A stretch of 64,000 nucleotides of DNA from Microbacterium limosum. GTDB lineage: Bacteria; Actinomycetota; Actinomycetes; Actinomycetales; Microbacteriaceae. The notes below the pieces were generated by a model. The model saw only the letters and a program-made list of their open reading frames with translations. It ran no database searches and was not told the DNA's origin. Where the stretch lies: NCBI RefSeq assembly GCF_036324365.1, contig NZ_CP137080.1:1922001-1986000 (forward strand), written 5' to 3'. Below, piece by piece: positions 54,371-63,500 of this stretch; position 1 is the first letter of the stretch, and every line of letters starts with the position of its first letter. Position numbers and translations under genes: made by a program.

Positions 54371-55660
54371 TCAGCCCAGCGGCTTGAGCTCGAGCGTCTC
54401 TCGCGTGGTCGCGGTCGAGACCGTCGCGAACGACGCGTATCCGTCGGCGGCCGCGCGCTCCAGGAGCGCCCGCAGGTTCTTCGTCCGCTGCTCGAGCCGC
54501 ACCCTGGCCCCCTCGGCCACGAGAGCGGCCTTGAGGCCGAGCAGCTGCGGAAGCGGCACGTCGCGGTCGTGGACGAGCACGACGGCGGGCACCGCGGCAT
54601 CCTCCCCCGCCTCGACGAGGTCGACGATGCGCTCGAAGCCGATCGAGAACCCGACGGCGGGGACGTCGGTGCCGAGGAACCGCCCGATCATGCCGTCGTA
54701 CCGGCCGCCGCCGCCGAGCGAATAGGCGACGGAGGGGTGCGCCAGCTCGAAGATGGTGCCGGTGTAGTAGCCCATCCCGCGCACGAGGAACGGATCGAAG
54801 ACGAGCGGCACGGCGCCCTCGTCGCCGAGCGAGCGCGCCTCGGCGACGGCGATGCCGAGCGCCACGAGGTGCGCGACCACGTCGTCCGCAATCCCCTCGG
54901 GCAGCTCCCGCCGGATGTGCTCCTCTCCGAAGGGACCCGCCGCGGCGCGCGGACGGCGCAGGAACGCCGCGAACGCGTCGACGGCCGACGCGCTCACACC
55001 GCGCTCGCGCAGCTCCGCCGCGACGCCCTCGGGCCCCACCTTGTCGAGCTTGTCGATCGTGATCAGCACGCCGGGACGCTCCTCGGGCGTGAACCCGAAG
55101 GCGCCGAGCATGGCATCCAGTGCGCGCCGGTCGTTGATGCGCACCGTGGCGCCCTCGAGCCCCAGGGCCGCGAGCGTGTCGAGCGTCGCCGCGATCAGCT
55201 CCGCCTCCGCGCGCGCCGAGGCATCCCCGATGATGTCGATGTCGCACTGCACGAACTGGCGGTAGCGACCCTTCTGAGGCCGCTCGGCGCGCCACACCGG
55301 AGCGATCTGGATCGCGCGGAACACGCCGGGCAGCTCGCCGCGGTGACTCGCATAGAAGCGCGCGAGGGGCACCGTGAGGTCGTAGCGCAGGCCGAGATCG
55401 GCGAGCGCCGCGGGGTCCTCGGCGGCGGCGCGGATGCCGTCGGCGTCGAGCCCGCGGCGCAGCACGCTGAACGAGATCTTCTCGTTGTCGCCGCCGATGC
55501 CCGCGTGCAGCCGGTCGTAGTCCTCGACCACGGGCGTCTCGATCTCGTCGAACCCGTGCGCGCGGTAGCGGTCGCGGATGATCGCGAGGACGCGCTCGCG
55601 GCGGGCCTTGTCGGCGGGGAGGAAGTCGCGCATGCCGCGCGGCGGATTCACGGGGGGCAC
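54371..55660 (-). CDS. hisS: Histidyl-tRNA synthetase
   Basis: 429 residues from the GTG at 55660. It is a class II synthetase: motif 2 in VWRAERPQKGRYRQFVQCD (near 115), the histidine-binding block GLRYDLTVPLARF (near 80) and motif 3 in GGGGRYDGM and GFSIGFERI (near 300-320). A C-terminal anticodon domain follows. GGAGG lies eight bases before this GTG; a second GTG at 55651 is equally possible and matches the usual N-terminus. mazG is 37 bases upstream. Confidence 0.94.
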   Translation of the reverse strand: MPPVNPPRGMRDFLPADKARRERVLAIIRDRYRAHGFDEIETPVVEDYDRLHAGIGGDNEKISFSVLRRGLDADGIRAAAEDPAALADLGLRYDLTVPLARFYASHRGELPGVFRAIQIAPVWRAERPQKGRYRQFVQCDIDIIGDASARAEAELIAATLDTLAALGLEGATVRINDRRALDAMLGAFGFTPEERPGVLITIDKLDKVGPEGVAAELRERGVSASAVDAFAAFLRRPRAAAGPFGEEHIRRELPEGIADDVVAHLVALGIAVAEARSLGDEGAVPLVFDPFLVRGMGYYTGTIFELAHPSVAYSLGGGGRYDGMIGRFLGTDVPAVGFSIGFERIVDLVEAGEDAAVPAVVLVHDRDVPLPQLLGLKAALVAEGARVRLEQRTKNLRALLERAAADGYASFATVSTATTRETLELKPLG

Positions 55661-55697
55661 TCCCCCATCCTCCCATCCGCGGCGGGCGACGCCCGCG

Positions 55698-56366
55698 TCA
55701 GTCGGTCTCGACCTCGCGGACCTCGTCCGCGAGGGAGCGCAGCCGCGAGCGCAGGGCCGCCTCCGCATCCCAGCCCTGCCGACGTGCCGCCGCGACGAGG
55801 GCCAGCAGCGCCTCGCCGAGCTCGGCCTCGGTGGCCGGGGCATCCGCCGCGGGGTCGACCCGCACCCCGACGCCCTCGGCCTTGCCGAGGACCTTCTGGG
55901 CGAGGGCCAGGGCGGGCATGCCGGGGGCGACGCCCTCGAGCACGCTGCGACGGTCGCGCTTCTCCGCCGCCTTCGCTGCGTTCCACAGCTCGATCACCTG
56001 CTCGGGCGTGTCGGCGCGGGCGTCGGCGAAGACGTGCGGATGCCGGCGCACCATCTTGCGCGTCAGCCCGTCGGCGACGTCGGCGATGTCGAACGGATCT
56101 CCGGCATCGCGGGACGCGATCTCGGCGTGGAACAGCACCTGCCAGAGCACGTCGCCGAGCTCCTCGCGCAGCTCGGACCGCGAACCCCGCTCGACGGCGT
56201 CGATCAGCTCGGCGCTCTCCTCAACGAGATAGGGGACGAGGTCCTCATGCGTGATGCGCTGCGACCACACGCAGTCCTCGCGAACGCGGCGCATCGCCTC
56301 GGCCGCCTCGGCGAGGGCACGCGCGCGGCGCGCGGCCGCGGCATCCCCCGCCCCTTGCGTGCTCAT
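55698..56366 (-). CDS. mazG: MazG-family nucleotide pyrophosphohydrolase
   Basis: 222 residues. One MazG domain: the metal-binding E-x-x-E set is in YLVEESAELIDAVE and ELREELGDVLWQVLFHAEIA (near 45-85), with RKMVRRHPHVFAD (near 105) conserved. It hydrolyses NTPs, possibly damaged ones, and affects stringent-response signalling in some species. The ATG at 56366 overlaps the nhaA stop by four bases, so it is translated from the nhaA message. Confidence 0.9.
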   Translation of the reverse strand: MSTQGAGDAAAARRARALAEAAEAMRRVREDCVWSQRITHEDLVPYLVEESAELIDAVERGSRSELREELGDVLWQVLFHAEIASRDAGDPFDIADVADGLTRKMVRRHPHVFADARADTPEQVIELWNAAKAAEKRDRRSVLEGVAPGMPALALAQKVLGKAEGVGVRVDPAADAPATEAELGEALLALVAAARRQGWDAEAALRSRLRSLADEVREVETD

Positions 56367-57565
56367 GCGAGCTGGCCCCGGTCGGGCGAGGACGGCGAGG
56401 GCACCTCGACCTCGTCGGCGTCGATGTCGCGGACGCGCCGGAAGTGCCGCGCGCGCATCGCCACGAGCACCGCGGCGATGACCAGCGAGATCACCGAACC
56501 GGCGAGCACGCCGAGCGTCGCCTGATCGCGGATCTCGGGAAGGTCGGAGAAGGCGAGCTCGGACAGCAGCAGCGAAACGGTGAACCCGATGCCGCCGAGC
56601 GCGCCGGCGGCGAGCAGGTCGGCGAACGAGAGGTGCGGAGCGCGACCCCGGGCGCCGATGCGCAGGGCGATCCACCCGAAGAGGGAGATGCCGATGATCT
56701 TGCCGACCGGGAGGGCGACCAGGACGCCCCAGAAGGCGGGCGACAGCTCGGTCGGCGAGACCGCTGGGATGACGACGAGCGCCGCCGAGAACGCGAACAG
56801 GGGCAGGACGAGTCCGTTGACCCACGGCTCCAGCGCGTGGCGCACCTGAAGGGCGGGTCGCTGGTACATCGCCAGGCCCAGCGCCACGCCCGCGATCGTG
56901 GCGTGGACGCCCGAGAGGTAGGTGAGCGCCCAGGCGATGACCGCGAGCACGACGAGCAGGACGCCGACCCCCGCCTTCGCGCGCGAGTCGAGGAACCGGC
57001 TGAGGACTCCGAACGCGATGACGGCGAGCGCCGCGAGAGCCAGGAGCCCGATGTTGACGTCGGTCGTGAACAGGACCGCGATGAAGATGATGCCGACGAT
57101 GTCGTCGAGGATCGCGAGGGCGAGGAGGAAGATGCGGATGCCGGAGGGCAGCCCCTTACCGAAGACCGCCAGCACGCCGAGGGCGAAGGCGATGTCGGTC
57201 GCCGTGGGGATCGGCCACCCGCCCGCGGCGGGGCTGCCCGCGGCGAACACGAGGAAGACGGCGATCGGCACGATGACGCCGCCCGCGGCCGCGATGGCCG
57301 GCTGCAGGGCCTTGCGGGCGGAGTTCAGCTCGCCGTTGGTCAGTTCGAACTGCAGCTCGACCGCCACGACGAAGAAGAAGATCGCGAGGAGCCCGTCCTT
57401 GATCCAGTGCGCGATGCTCAGTTCGAAGACGCCGGGGATGCCGAGGTAGACGTGCATGAAGTCATCGAGGGCGGGACCCGCCGCCGTATTGGCGATGATG
57501 AGGGCGGCCGCGGCGGCGACGAGGAGGATGATCGCCGGGAAGCGGGCGGAGCGAAGCAGGGACAC
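56363..57565 (-). CDS. nhaA: Na+/H+ antiporter NhaA
   Basis: 400 residues with about 11-12 membrane helices. The ion-binding aspartate pair is in LALAILDDIVGI (near 150), and TATDIAFALG precedes it, as in E. coli NhaA. It expels Na+ in exchange for protons and matters at high salt or alkaline pH. AAAGGA lies five bases before the GTG at 57565. A leader of about 100 bases with alternative pairings lies upstream. mazG is translationally coupled behind it. Confidence 0.94.
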   Translation of the reverse strand: MSLLRSARFPAIILLVAAAAALIIANTAAGPALDDFMHVYLGIPGVFELSIAHWIKDGLLAIFFFVVAVELQFELTNGELNSARKALQPAIAAAGGVIVPIAVFLVFAAGSPAAGGWPIPTATDIAFALGVLAVFGKGLPSGIRIFLLALAILDDIVGIIFIAVLFTTDVNIGLLALAALAVIAFGVLSRFLDSRAKAGVGVLLVVLAVIAWALTYLSGVHATIAGVALGLAMYQRPALQVRHALEPWVNGLVLPLFAFSAALVVIPAVSPTELSPAFWGVLVALPVGKIIGISLFGWIALRIGARGRAPHLSFADLLAAGALGGIGFTVSLLLSELAFSDLPEIRDQATLGVLAGSVISLVIAAVLVAMRARHFRRVRDIDADEVEVPSPSSPDRGQLA

Positions 57566-57676
57566 ACGTGTCCTTTCGGTCGGGGGTCACGGGTCATCGT
57601 GACGGTCGGGGGCGCAGATGGCGCGCACGACGCACCACCGCCGACCAGACTTCCCGGCACTCCTTCACCCAGTCTA
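57566..57676 (-). promoter_or_regulatory. nhaA promoter and structured leader, candidate regulatory RNA
   Basis: TAGACT (57671-57676, minus strand) places transcription start near 57664. The leader contains one GGTCGG strand (57641-57646) and two identical CCCCCGACCG blocks (57603-57612 and 57577-57586), either of which can pair with it. The second block touches the AAAGGA ribosome site. A GTCACG/CGTGAC hairpin (57586-57591 with 57598-57603) sits between the blocks. This is the layout of a translational switch. I cannot match it with confidence to a named riboswitch class. Confidence 0.5.
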
Positions 57677-57807
57677 TCGGTGCCGTGTCGGAGCACCGCG
57701 GGTTCCGCTGAGAGGCGCTGCGCGGCGAGCTGCGCGGGGACCGGAGTGGGTCGCGAAGCGGCGCGCTGGGTGACGCCGTGGGTGACGGAGCGAGACACGG
57801 CGCCCGC

Positions 57808-57813
57808 TACCGT
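57808..57813 (+). promoter_or_regulatory. -10 box, leaderless promoter of ppc
   Basis: TACCGT ends seven bases before the ATG at 57821. A GGAGG lies in that gap but would not be transcribed if the mRNA is leaderless. Confidence 0.55.
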
Positions 57814-57820
57814 TGGAGGT

Positions 57821-60505
57821 ATGTCTTCACCCACCACCGAGGCGATCGATCTCGTCGGCCGGTTCGATGCCGGCCAGGAGCTGCCCGAGCAGATGCGGGC
57901 CGACGTCCGCCTGCTCGGCTCCCTCCTGGGGCAGGTGCTGCGCGAGAGCGGCAGCGCCGGCCTCTACGAGGACGTCGAGCGCCTGCGCACCGCCACGATC
58001 CAGGCCTACACCGACCCCTCGCCGGAGGCCTTCGAACGGGCCGCGGCGATCGTGGAGGAGTTCTCGATCGAGCGCGCCGACGAGGTCGCCCGTGCCTTCA
58101 CGTGCTACTTCCACCTCGTCAACCTCGCCGAGGAGCACCAGCGCGTGCGCGTGCTGCGCGAGCGCGACGGACGCCCCGAGAAGGACGCCGCGACGGACTC
58201 GGTCGCGGCGGCCTTCGTGCGCCTGGCCGAGGAGGTGGGCGATGAGACCGCGCTCGCGCGGCTGAAGGCACTGCGCTTCCACCCCGTCTTCACGGCGCAC
58301 CCCACCGAGGCGCGACGGCGGGCGATCTCGACGAGCGTGCGCCGCATCGCGGGCCTCCTCGGCGAGCTCGACGCGTCGCTTCGCGGCGGCGCCGACGAGC
58401 GGCGCGCGCGCCGACGCATCCTCGAGGAGATCGACACGCTCTGGCGCACGGCGCCGCTGCGCGCCGAGAAGCCCTCCCCGACCGACGAGGTGCGCGCCGT
58501 CATGGCCGTCTTCGACGACACCCTCTACACCGCCGTGCCGCACGTCTACCGCCGCGTGGACGACGCGCTGCAGGGGGTCGCCGCCGGGCGACGCGCTCCG
58601 ATCGTCACCCCGTTCGTCCGGATCGGATCCTGGGTGGGCGGCGACCGGGACGGCAACCCCTTCGTCACGGCCAAGGTGACCCGCAAGGCGGCGGCAATCG
58701 CCTCGGAGCACGTGCTCCGGGGGCTCGAGCGCACGACCGAGCGGGTGGGCCGCGGCCTCACCCTCGACGCCGAGACGACGCCCCCGAGCGACGCGCTCGT
58801 CGCACTGTGGCACCGCCTGCGCGCCGCCGACGAGGACGCGGCCGCCGACATCGCCAAGCGCTCCCCCGGCGAGCCGCACCGCCGCATCCTGCTCCTCATC
58901 GCCCGCCGCATCGCGGCGACCCGCACGCGCAACGCCGACCTCGCGTATCGCGCCCCCGACGAACTGCTCGCCGACCTTCGCACGGTGCAGGACTCCCTCG
59001 CCGCGGCGGGGGCCGGTCGTCACGCGTTCGGCGGCCTGCAGCACCTCATCTGGCAGGTCGAAACGTACGGGTTCCACCTCACCGAGCTCGAGGTCAGGCA
59101 GCACTCCCAGGTGCACCGCACCGTCCTCGCCGAACTCGACGAGCTCGACGGACGCGGAGGCGGCGAGCGCAGCGAGCTCGCCGAGGAGGTGCTCGACGTC
59201 TTCCGCTCGATCGCCTTCGTCCAGGAGCGGTTCGGACCGCGCGCCGCCGGGCGCTACATCGTCTCGTTCACGCAGTCGGCCGAGGACCTCGCCAATGTGC
59301 ACCGCCTCGCCCGATATGCCGTGGGCCCCGACGCCGAGCCCCCGGTGCTCGATGTGATCCCGCTGTTCGAGACGTTCGCCGACCTGCGGGCAGCCCCCGG
59401 CATCCTCGCCGAGATCGCCCGGCACCCCGAGTTCGCGGCCCGCCTGGAGGAGACCGGACGCCGCCTCGAGGTCATGCTCGGGTACTCCGACTCCTCGAAG
59501 GACGTCGGCCCCGTGGCGGCGAACCTGGCGCTCTACGAGGCCCAGGCCGAGATCTCGGCCTGGGCGCGCGAGAGCGGCATCGAGCTGACCCTCTTCCACG
59601 GGCGCGGCGGAGCCCTCGGGCGCGGCGGCGGTCCCGCCAACAGCGCGATCCTCGCCCAGCCGCCCCACTCCGTGGACGGACGCTTCAAGCTCACCGAGCA
59701 GGGCGAGGTCATCTTCGCCCGCTACGGCGACCCCGCCATCGCGATGCGCCACATCGACCAGGTCGCGGCCGCCACGCTGCTGGCCTCGGCACCGTCGGTC
59801 GAGCGCCGCAACGAGGACGCCGCCTCCCGCTACGCCGACGTCGCGCGGACGATGGATGCGGCATCCCGCGAGCGCTTCTTCGCGCTGGTCAAGGCCGAGG
59901 GCTTCGCCCCCTGGTTCGCGACGGTGACGCCGATGGAGGAGATCGGCCTGCTCGCCCTCGGGTCGCGTCCGGCGCGGCGCGGGCTCTCGGTCGAGTCCCT
60001 CGAGGATCTGCGGGCGATTCCGTGGGTGTTCGCGTGGACCCAGGCGCGCATCAACCTCGCGGGCTGGTTCGGCCTGGGCACGGCGCTCGAGGCCGTCGGC
60101 GACGAGGACCTGCTGCGCGAGGCATACGAGCAGTGGCCGCTGCTGCGCACGATGGTCGACAACGTCGCGATGAGCCTCGCGAAGGCCGACGACCGCATCG
60201 CGTCGCGCTACCTCGCCCTCGGAGACCGCGACGACCTCGCGCAACTGGTGCGGGAGGAGATGGCGCTCACCCGCGGGTGGGTCATCCGGCTCACCGGCTC
60301 GGGAGAGCTGCTGGCGAACCGCCCCGTGCTCGGCCGCGCCGTCAAGATGCGCAGCCCCTACGTCGACGCGCTCTCCCTCCTGCAGCTGCGCGCGCTGCGC
60401 GCCCTCCGGGCGACGCCCGAGGGCGAGAAGCCGGCGCCCGAGCAGCAGCGCCTTCTCCTGCTCTCGGTCAGCGGCGTCGCCGCGGGCCTGCAGAACACCG
60501 GCTGA
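57821..60505 (+). CDS. ppc: Phosphoenolpyruvate carboxylase
   Basis: 894 residues. It carboxylates PEP with bicarbonate to oxaloacetate, refilling the TCA cycle. The catalytic histidine is in FTAHPTEARRR (near 158); VGGDRDGNPFVT (near 275), GYSDSSKDVG (near 555), FHGRGGALGRGGGP (near 595) and the C-terminal QNTG are all present. The frame is open far upstream but the first 1.3 kb of it is antisense to nhaA; the ATG at 57821 matches family length. It opposes pckG; the carbonic anhydrase at 34031 can supply bicarbonate. Confidence 0.96.
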   Translation: MSSPTTEAIDLVGRFDAGQELPEQMRADVRLLGSLLGQVLRESGSAGLYEDVERLRTATIQAYTDPSPEAFERAAAIVEEFSIERADEVARAFTCYFHLVNLAEEHQRVRVLRERDGRPEKDAATDSVAAAFVRLAEEVGDETALARLKALRFHPVFTAHPTEARRRAISTSVRRIAGLLGELDASLRGGADERRARRRILEEIDTLWRTAPLRAEKPSPTDEVRAVMAVFDDTLYTAVPHVYRRVDDALQGVAAGRRAPIVTPFVRIGSWVGGDRDGNPFVTAKVTRKAAAIASEHVLRGLERTTERVGRGLTLDAETTPPSDALVALWHRLRAADEDAAADIAKRSPGEPHRRILLLIARRIAATRTRNADLAYRAPDELLADLRTVQDSLAAAGAGRHAFGGLQHLIWQVETYGFHLTELEVRQHSQVHRTVLAELDELDGRGGGERSELAEEVLDVFRSIAFVQERFGPRAAGRYIVSFTQSAEDLANVHRLARYAVGPDAEPPVLDVIPLFETFADLRAAPGILAEIARHPEFAARLEETGRRLEVMLGYSDSSKDVGPVAANLALYEAQAEISAWARESGIELTLFHGRGGALGRGGGPANSAILAQPPHSVDGRFKLTEQGEVIFARYGDPAIAMRHIDQVAAATLLASAPSVERRNEDAASRYADVARTMDAASRERFFALVKAEGFAPWFATVTPMEEIGLLALGSRPARRGLSVESLEDLRAIPWVFAWTQARINLAGWFGLGTALEAVGDEDLLREAYEQWPLLRTMVDNVAMSLAKADDRIASRYLALGDRDDLAQLVREEMALTRGWVIRLTGSGELLANRPVLGRAVKMRSPYVDALSLLQLRALRALRATPEGEKPAPEQQRLLLLSVSGVAAGLQNTG

Positions 60506-60521
60506 TCCACGGCATCCTGAC

Positions 60522-60545
60522 CGCCCCGCCGCATGCGACGGGGCG
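60522..60545. terminator. Hairpin between convergent ppc and mfd
   Basis: A 7-base stem (60522-60528 with 60539-60545) and 10-base loop with no T-tract. Confidence 0.55.
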
Positions 60546-60563
60546 CTCCGGATACGGTGCGGT

Positions 60564-63500
60564 TCAGGCGGATGCCGCGGGCGCGCCCACGGCCGCGTCG
60601 GGCTCGGGGAACAGCGCCGTCAGCAACTGGGCGACCCATTCCAGGAGCGCTTCGTCGCCGACGGGGTCGCCGCCGTCGCGGGGAAGCGGCACGACGAGCG
60701 CGTCGCCGCCCTGCAGCAGCTTCGCGGCGGGGTACAGCCGCTGCAGGCGCACGCGCATCGAATCCGGCAGGCGCGCCGGAGCGATTCGCAGATTGGGTCC
60801 CATCGCCACGACGTCGGTGAGTCCCGCGCGACCCGCGCGACGACGCAGACGGGCGACCGCGACGAGGCCCTCGACCTCGGCGGGGGGCTCCCCGTAGCGG
60901 TCGCGCAGCTCGTCGATGACGAGATCGATCGCGTCCGGAGCCGCGTTCGCGGCGGCCGCCGCCGAGAGCTTCTGGTACGCCTCGAGGCGCAGCCGCTCGC
61001 TGTCGATGTACGACTCGGGGATGCGCGCCTGCACGGGCAGCTCGAGGCGCAGTTCGGCAGGTCCCTCGGCCTCTTCGCCGCGGAAGGTCGCGACGGCCTC
61101 CCCGATCATCCGCAGATACAGGTCGAACCCGACCCCCGCGATGTGGCCGGCCTGCTCGGCGCCGAGCATGTTGCCCGCGCCGCGCAGCTCGAGGTCCTTG
61201 AGCGCGACCTGCATGCCCGAGCCGAGGTCGTTGTTGACCGAGATCGTCTCGAGCCGGTCGGCCGCCGTCTCCGACAGAGGCTTGTTCTCGTCGTAGAGGA
61301 AGTAGGCGTATGCCCGCTCCCGCGCGCGACCCACGCGTCCCCGCAGCTGGTGCAGCTGCGAGAGTCCGTACTTGTCGGCGCGATCGATGATGATCGTGTT
61401 CGCGTTCGCGATGTCGAGCCCCGTCTCGATGATCGTCGTCGAGACGAGTACGTCGAACTTGCGCTCCCAGAAGTCGTCGACGACCTGCTCGAGCGCGTGC
61501 TCGCCCATCTGGCCGTGCGCGACCGCGATGCGCGCCTCCGGCACGAGCTCGGCGAGGTGCGCCGCGACCCGCTGGATCGACTTCACCCGGTTGTGGACGT
61601 AGAAGACCTGCCCCTCGCGCAGGAGCTCGCGGCGGATGGCCGCGGCGACCTGCTTGTCGTTGCGGGGCCCGACGTAGGACAGGATCGGATGCCGGTCCTC
61701 CGGCGGCGTCGCGAGGGTCGACATCTCGCGGATCCCCGTGACGGCCATCTCGAGCGTGCGCGGAATGGGGGTCGCGCTCATCGCGAGGACGTCGACGTTG
61801 GTCTTGAGCTTCTTCAGCGCGTCCTTGTGCTCGACGCCGAAGCGCTGCTCCTCGTCGATGATCATGAGGCCCAGATCCTTGAAGACCACCTGCTCGGTGA
61901 GGATGCGGTGGGTGCCGATGACCATGTCGATCGTGCCGTCGGCGAGCCCCTTCACGATCTCGCGCGTCTCCTTGTCGGTCTGGAACCGCGAGAGGGCCCG
62001 CACCTTCACAGGGAAGCCCGCGAAGCGCTCGGTGAAGGTCTCGGAGTGCTGCTTGACCAGGAGGGTCGTCGGCACGAGCATCGCGACCTGCTTGCCGTCC
62101 TGGATCGCCTTGAAGGCCGCCCGCACGGCGACCTCGGTCTTGCCGAAGCCGACGTCGCCCGACAGCAGCCGGTCCATCGGGATCGGGCGCTCCATGTCGG
62201 CCTTGATCTCATCGATCGTCTGCAGCTGGTCCGGGGTCTCGGCGAACGGGAACGCCTCCTCCAGCTCCCGCTGCCACGGCGTGTCGGGCCCGAACGCGTA
62301 GCCCTTGGCCGACATCCGCGCCGAGTAGAGCTTCACGAGCTCCACGGCGATGTCGCGGACGGCCTTGCGCGCCTTGCCCTTGGCCTGCGCCCAGTCGCTT
62401 CCGCCCATCTTCGACAGCGCCGGGGCCTCCCCCCCGACGTACCGGGAGAGCTGGTCGAGCTGATCGGTGGGTACGAACAGCTTGTCTCCCGGGTAGCCGC
62501 GCTTGGTGGGGGCGTACTCCACCACGAGGTACTCGCGCATGCTCTTGACGGGGTTGCGGCCGCCCGAGGACACCTCCCGCTGCACGAGCTCGACGAAGCG
62601 GCCGATGCCGTGGGTGGTATGCACGACGAAGTCGCCGGCCTTCAGCTGCAGCGGGTCGACGACGTTCTTGCGACGAGACGCGAGCTTTTTCACGACGCGG
62701 CTGTCGCCGCCGATCGTGCGGCCGTAGAAATCGGCTTCGGTCAGCAGTGCGATGCGCGCATCGGATGCCTCGAAGCCCGCCTCGACGCTCGCCTGCGTCA
62801 ACAGCGCCACACCTGCTTCGGGGATCTCGTCGATCGTCTCGGCGACGCGCGCCGCCAGGCCCCGCTCGGAGAGCACATCGCGCGCCCGCTCGACCAGGCC
62901 GTGGCCGCTCGCCGCGACGACGACGCTCCAGCCGTCACGGAGGAGTTCGCCGACGTGTTCGGTCGCCCCCTCGACGTTGCCGTGGAAGGACGGCACCGGT
63001 GCGGCGGGGATGCGCGTGGCGACGCCGCCCTCGGCATCCAGCACTCCCTCGGCGGCCGCATCGGCGGCTCCGGAGTCGAACGCGCTGAAGCTCCACCACA
63101 CGCCGCCCCGCTCGCGGGCCGACTCCCGCAGGCTCGCCAGCGGGAGGAAGTCGCCCGACCCGAGGTCGACCGGCACGGCGGCTCCCGCGACGGCGGCGCT
63201 CCACGCGGCCTCGAGGAACTCGCGGTTGGTCTCCTGCAGGGTGAGGGCGCGGGTGACGGCCCTCTCCGGGTCGACGAGCGCGACGGCCGCCCCGGCGGGC
63301 AGGTAGTCGATGAGCGGCACCAGCCGGTCCACGAGCGCCGGCAGCAGGGACTCCATGCCGTCGGCGGGAATGCCCTCGGACATCTTCTCCAGCATTCCCG
63401 CCAGGCCCGGCAGCCCGTCCCGGAGGGCCCCCGCCCGTTCGCGGATGTCGGGGGTCAGCAGCAGCTCGCGGCTCGGGCCGAGGCGCACGGCGTCGACCTC

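Noticed and set aside
57566..57676. Cobalamin riboswitch in the nhaA leader
   Set aside because: A GGGAAG stretch is suggestive, but the B12-box sequence is missing and the gene is unrelated to cobalamin.
56444..57820. N-terminal extension of ppc by more than 450 codons
   Set aside because: It is the antisense of nhaA; family length and the -10 box support the ATG at 57821.
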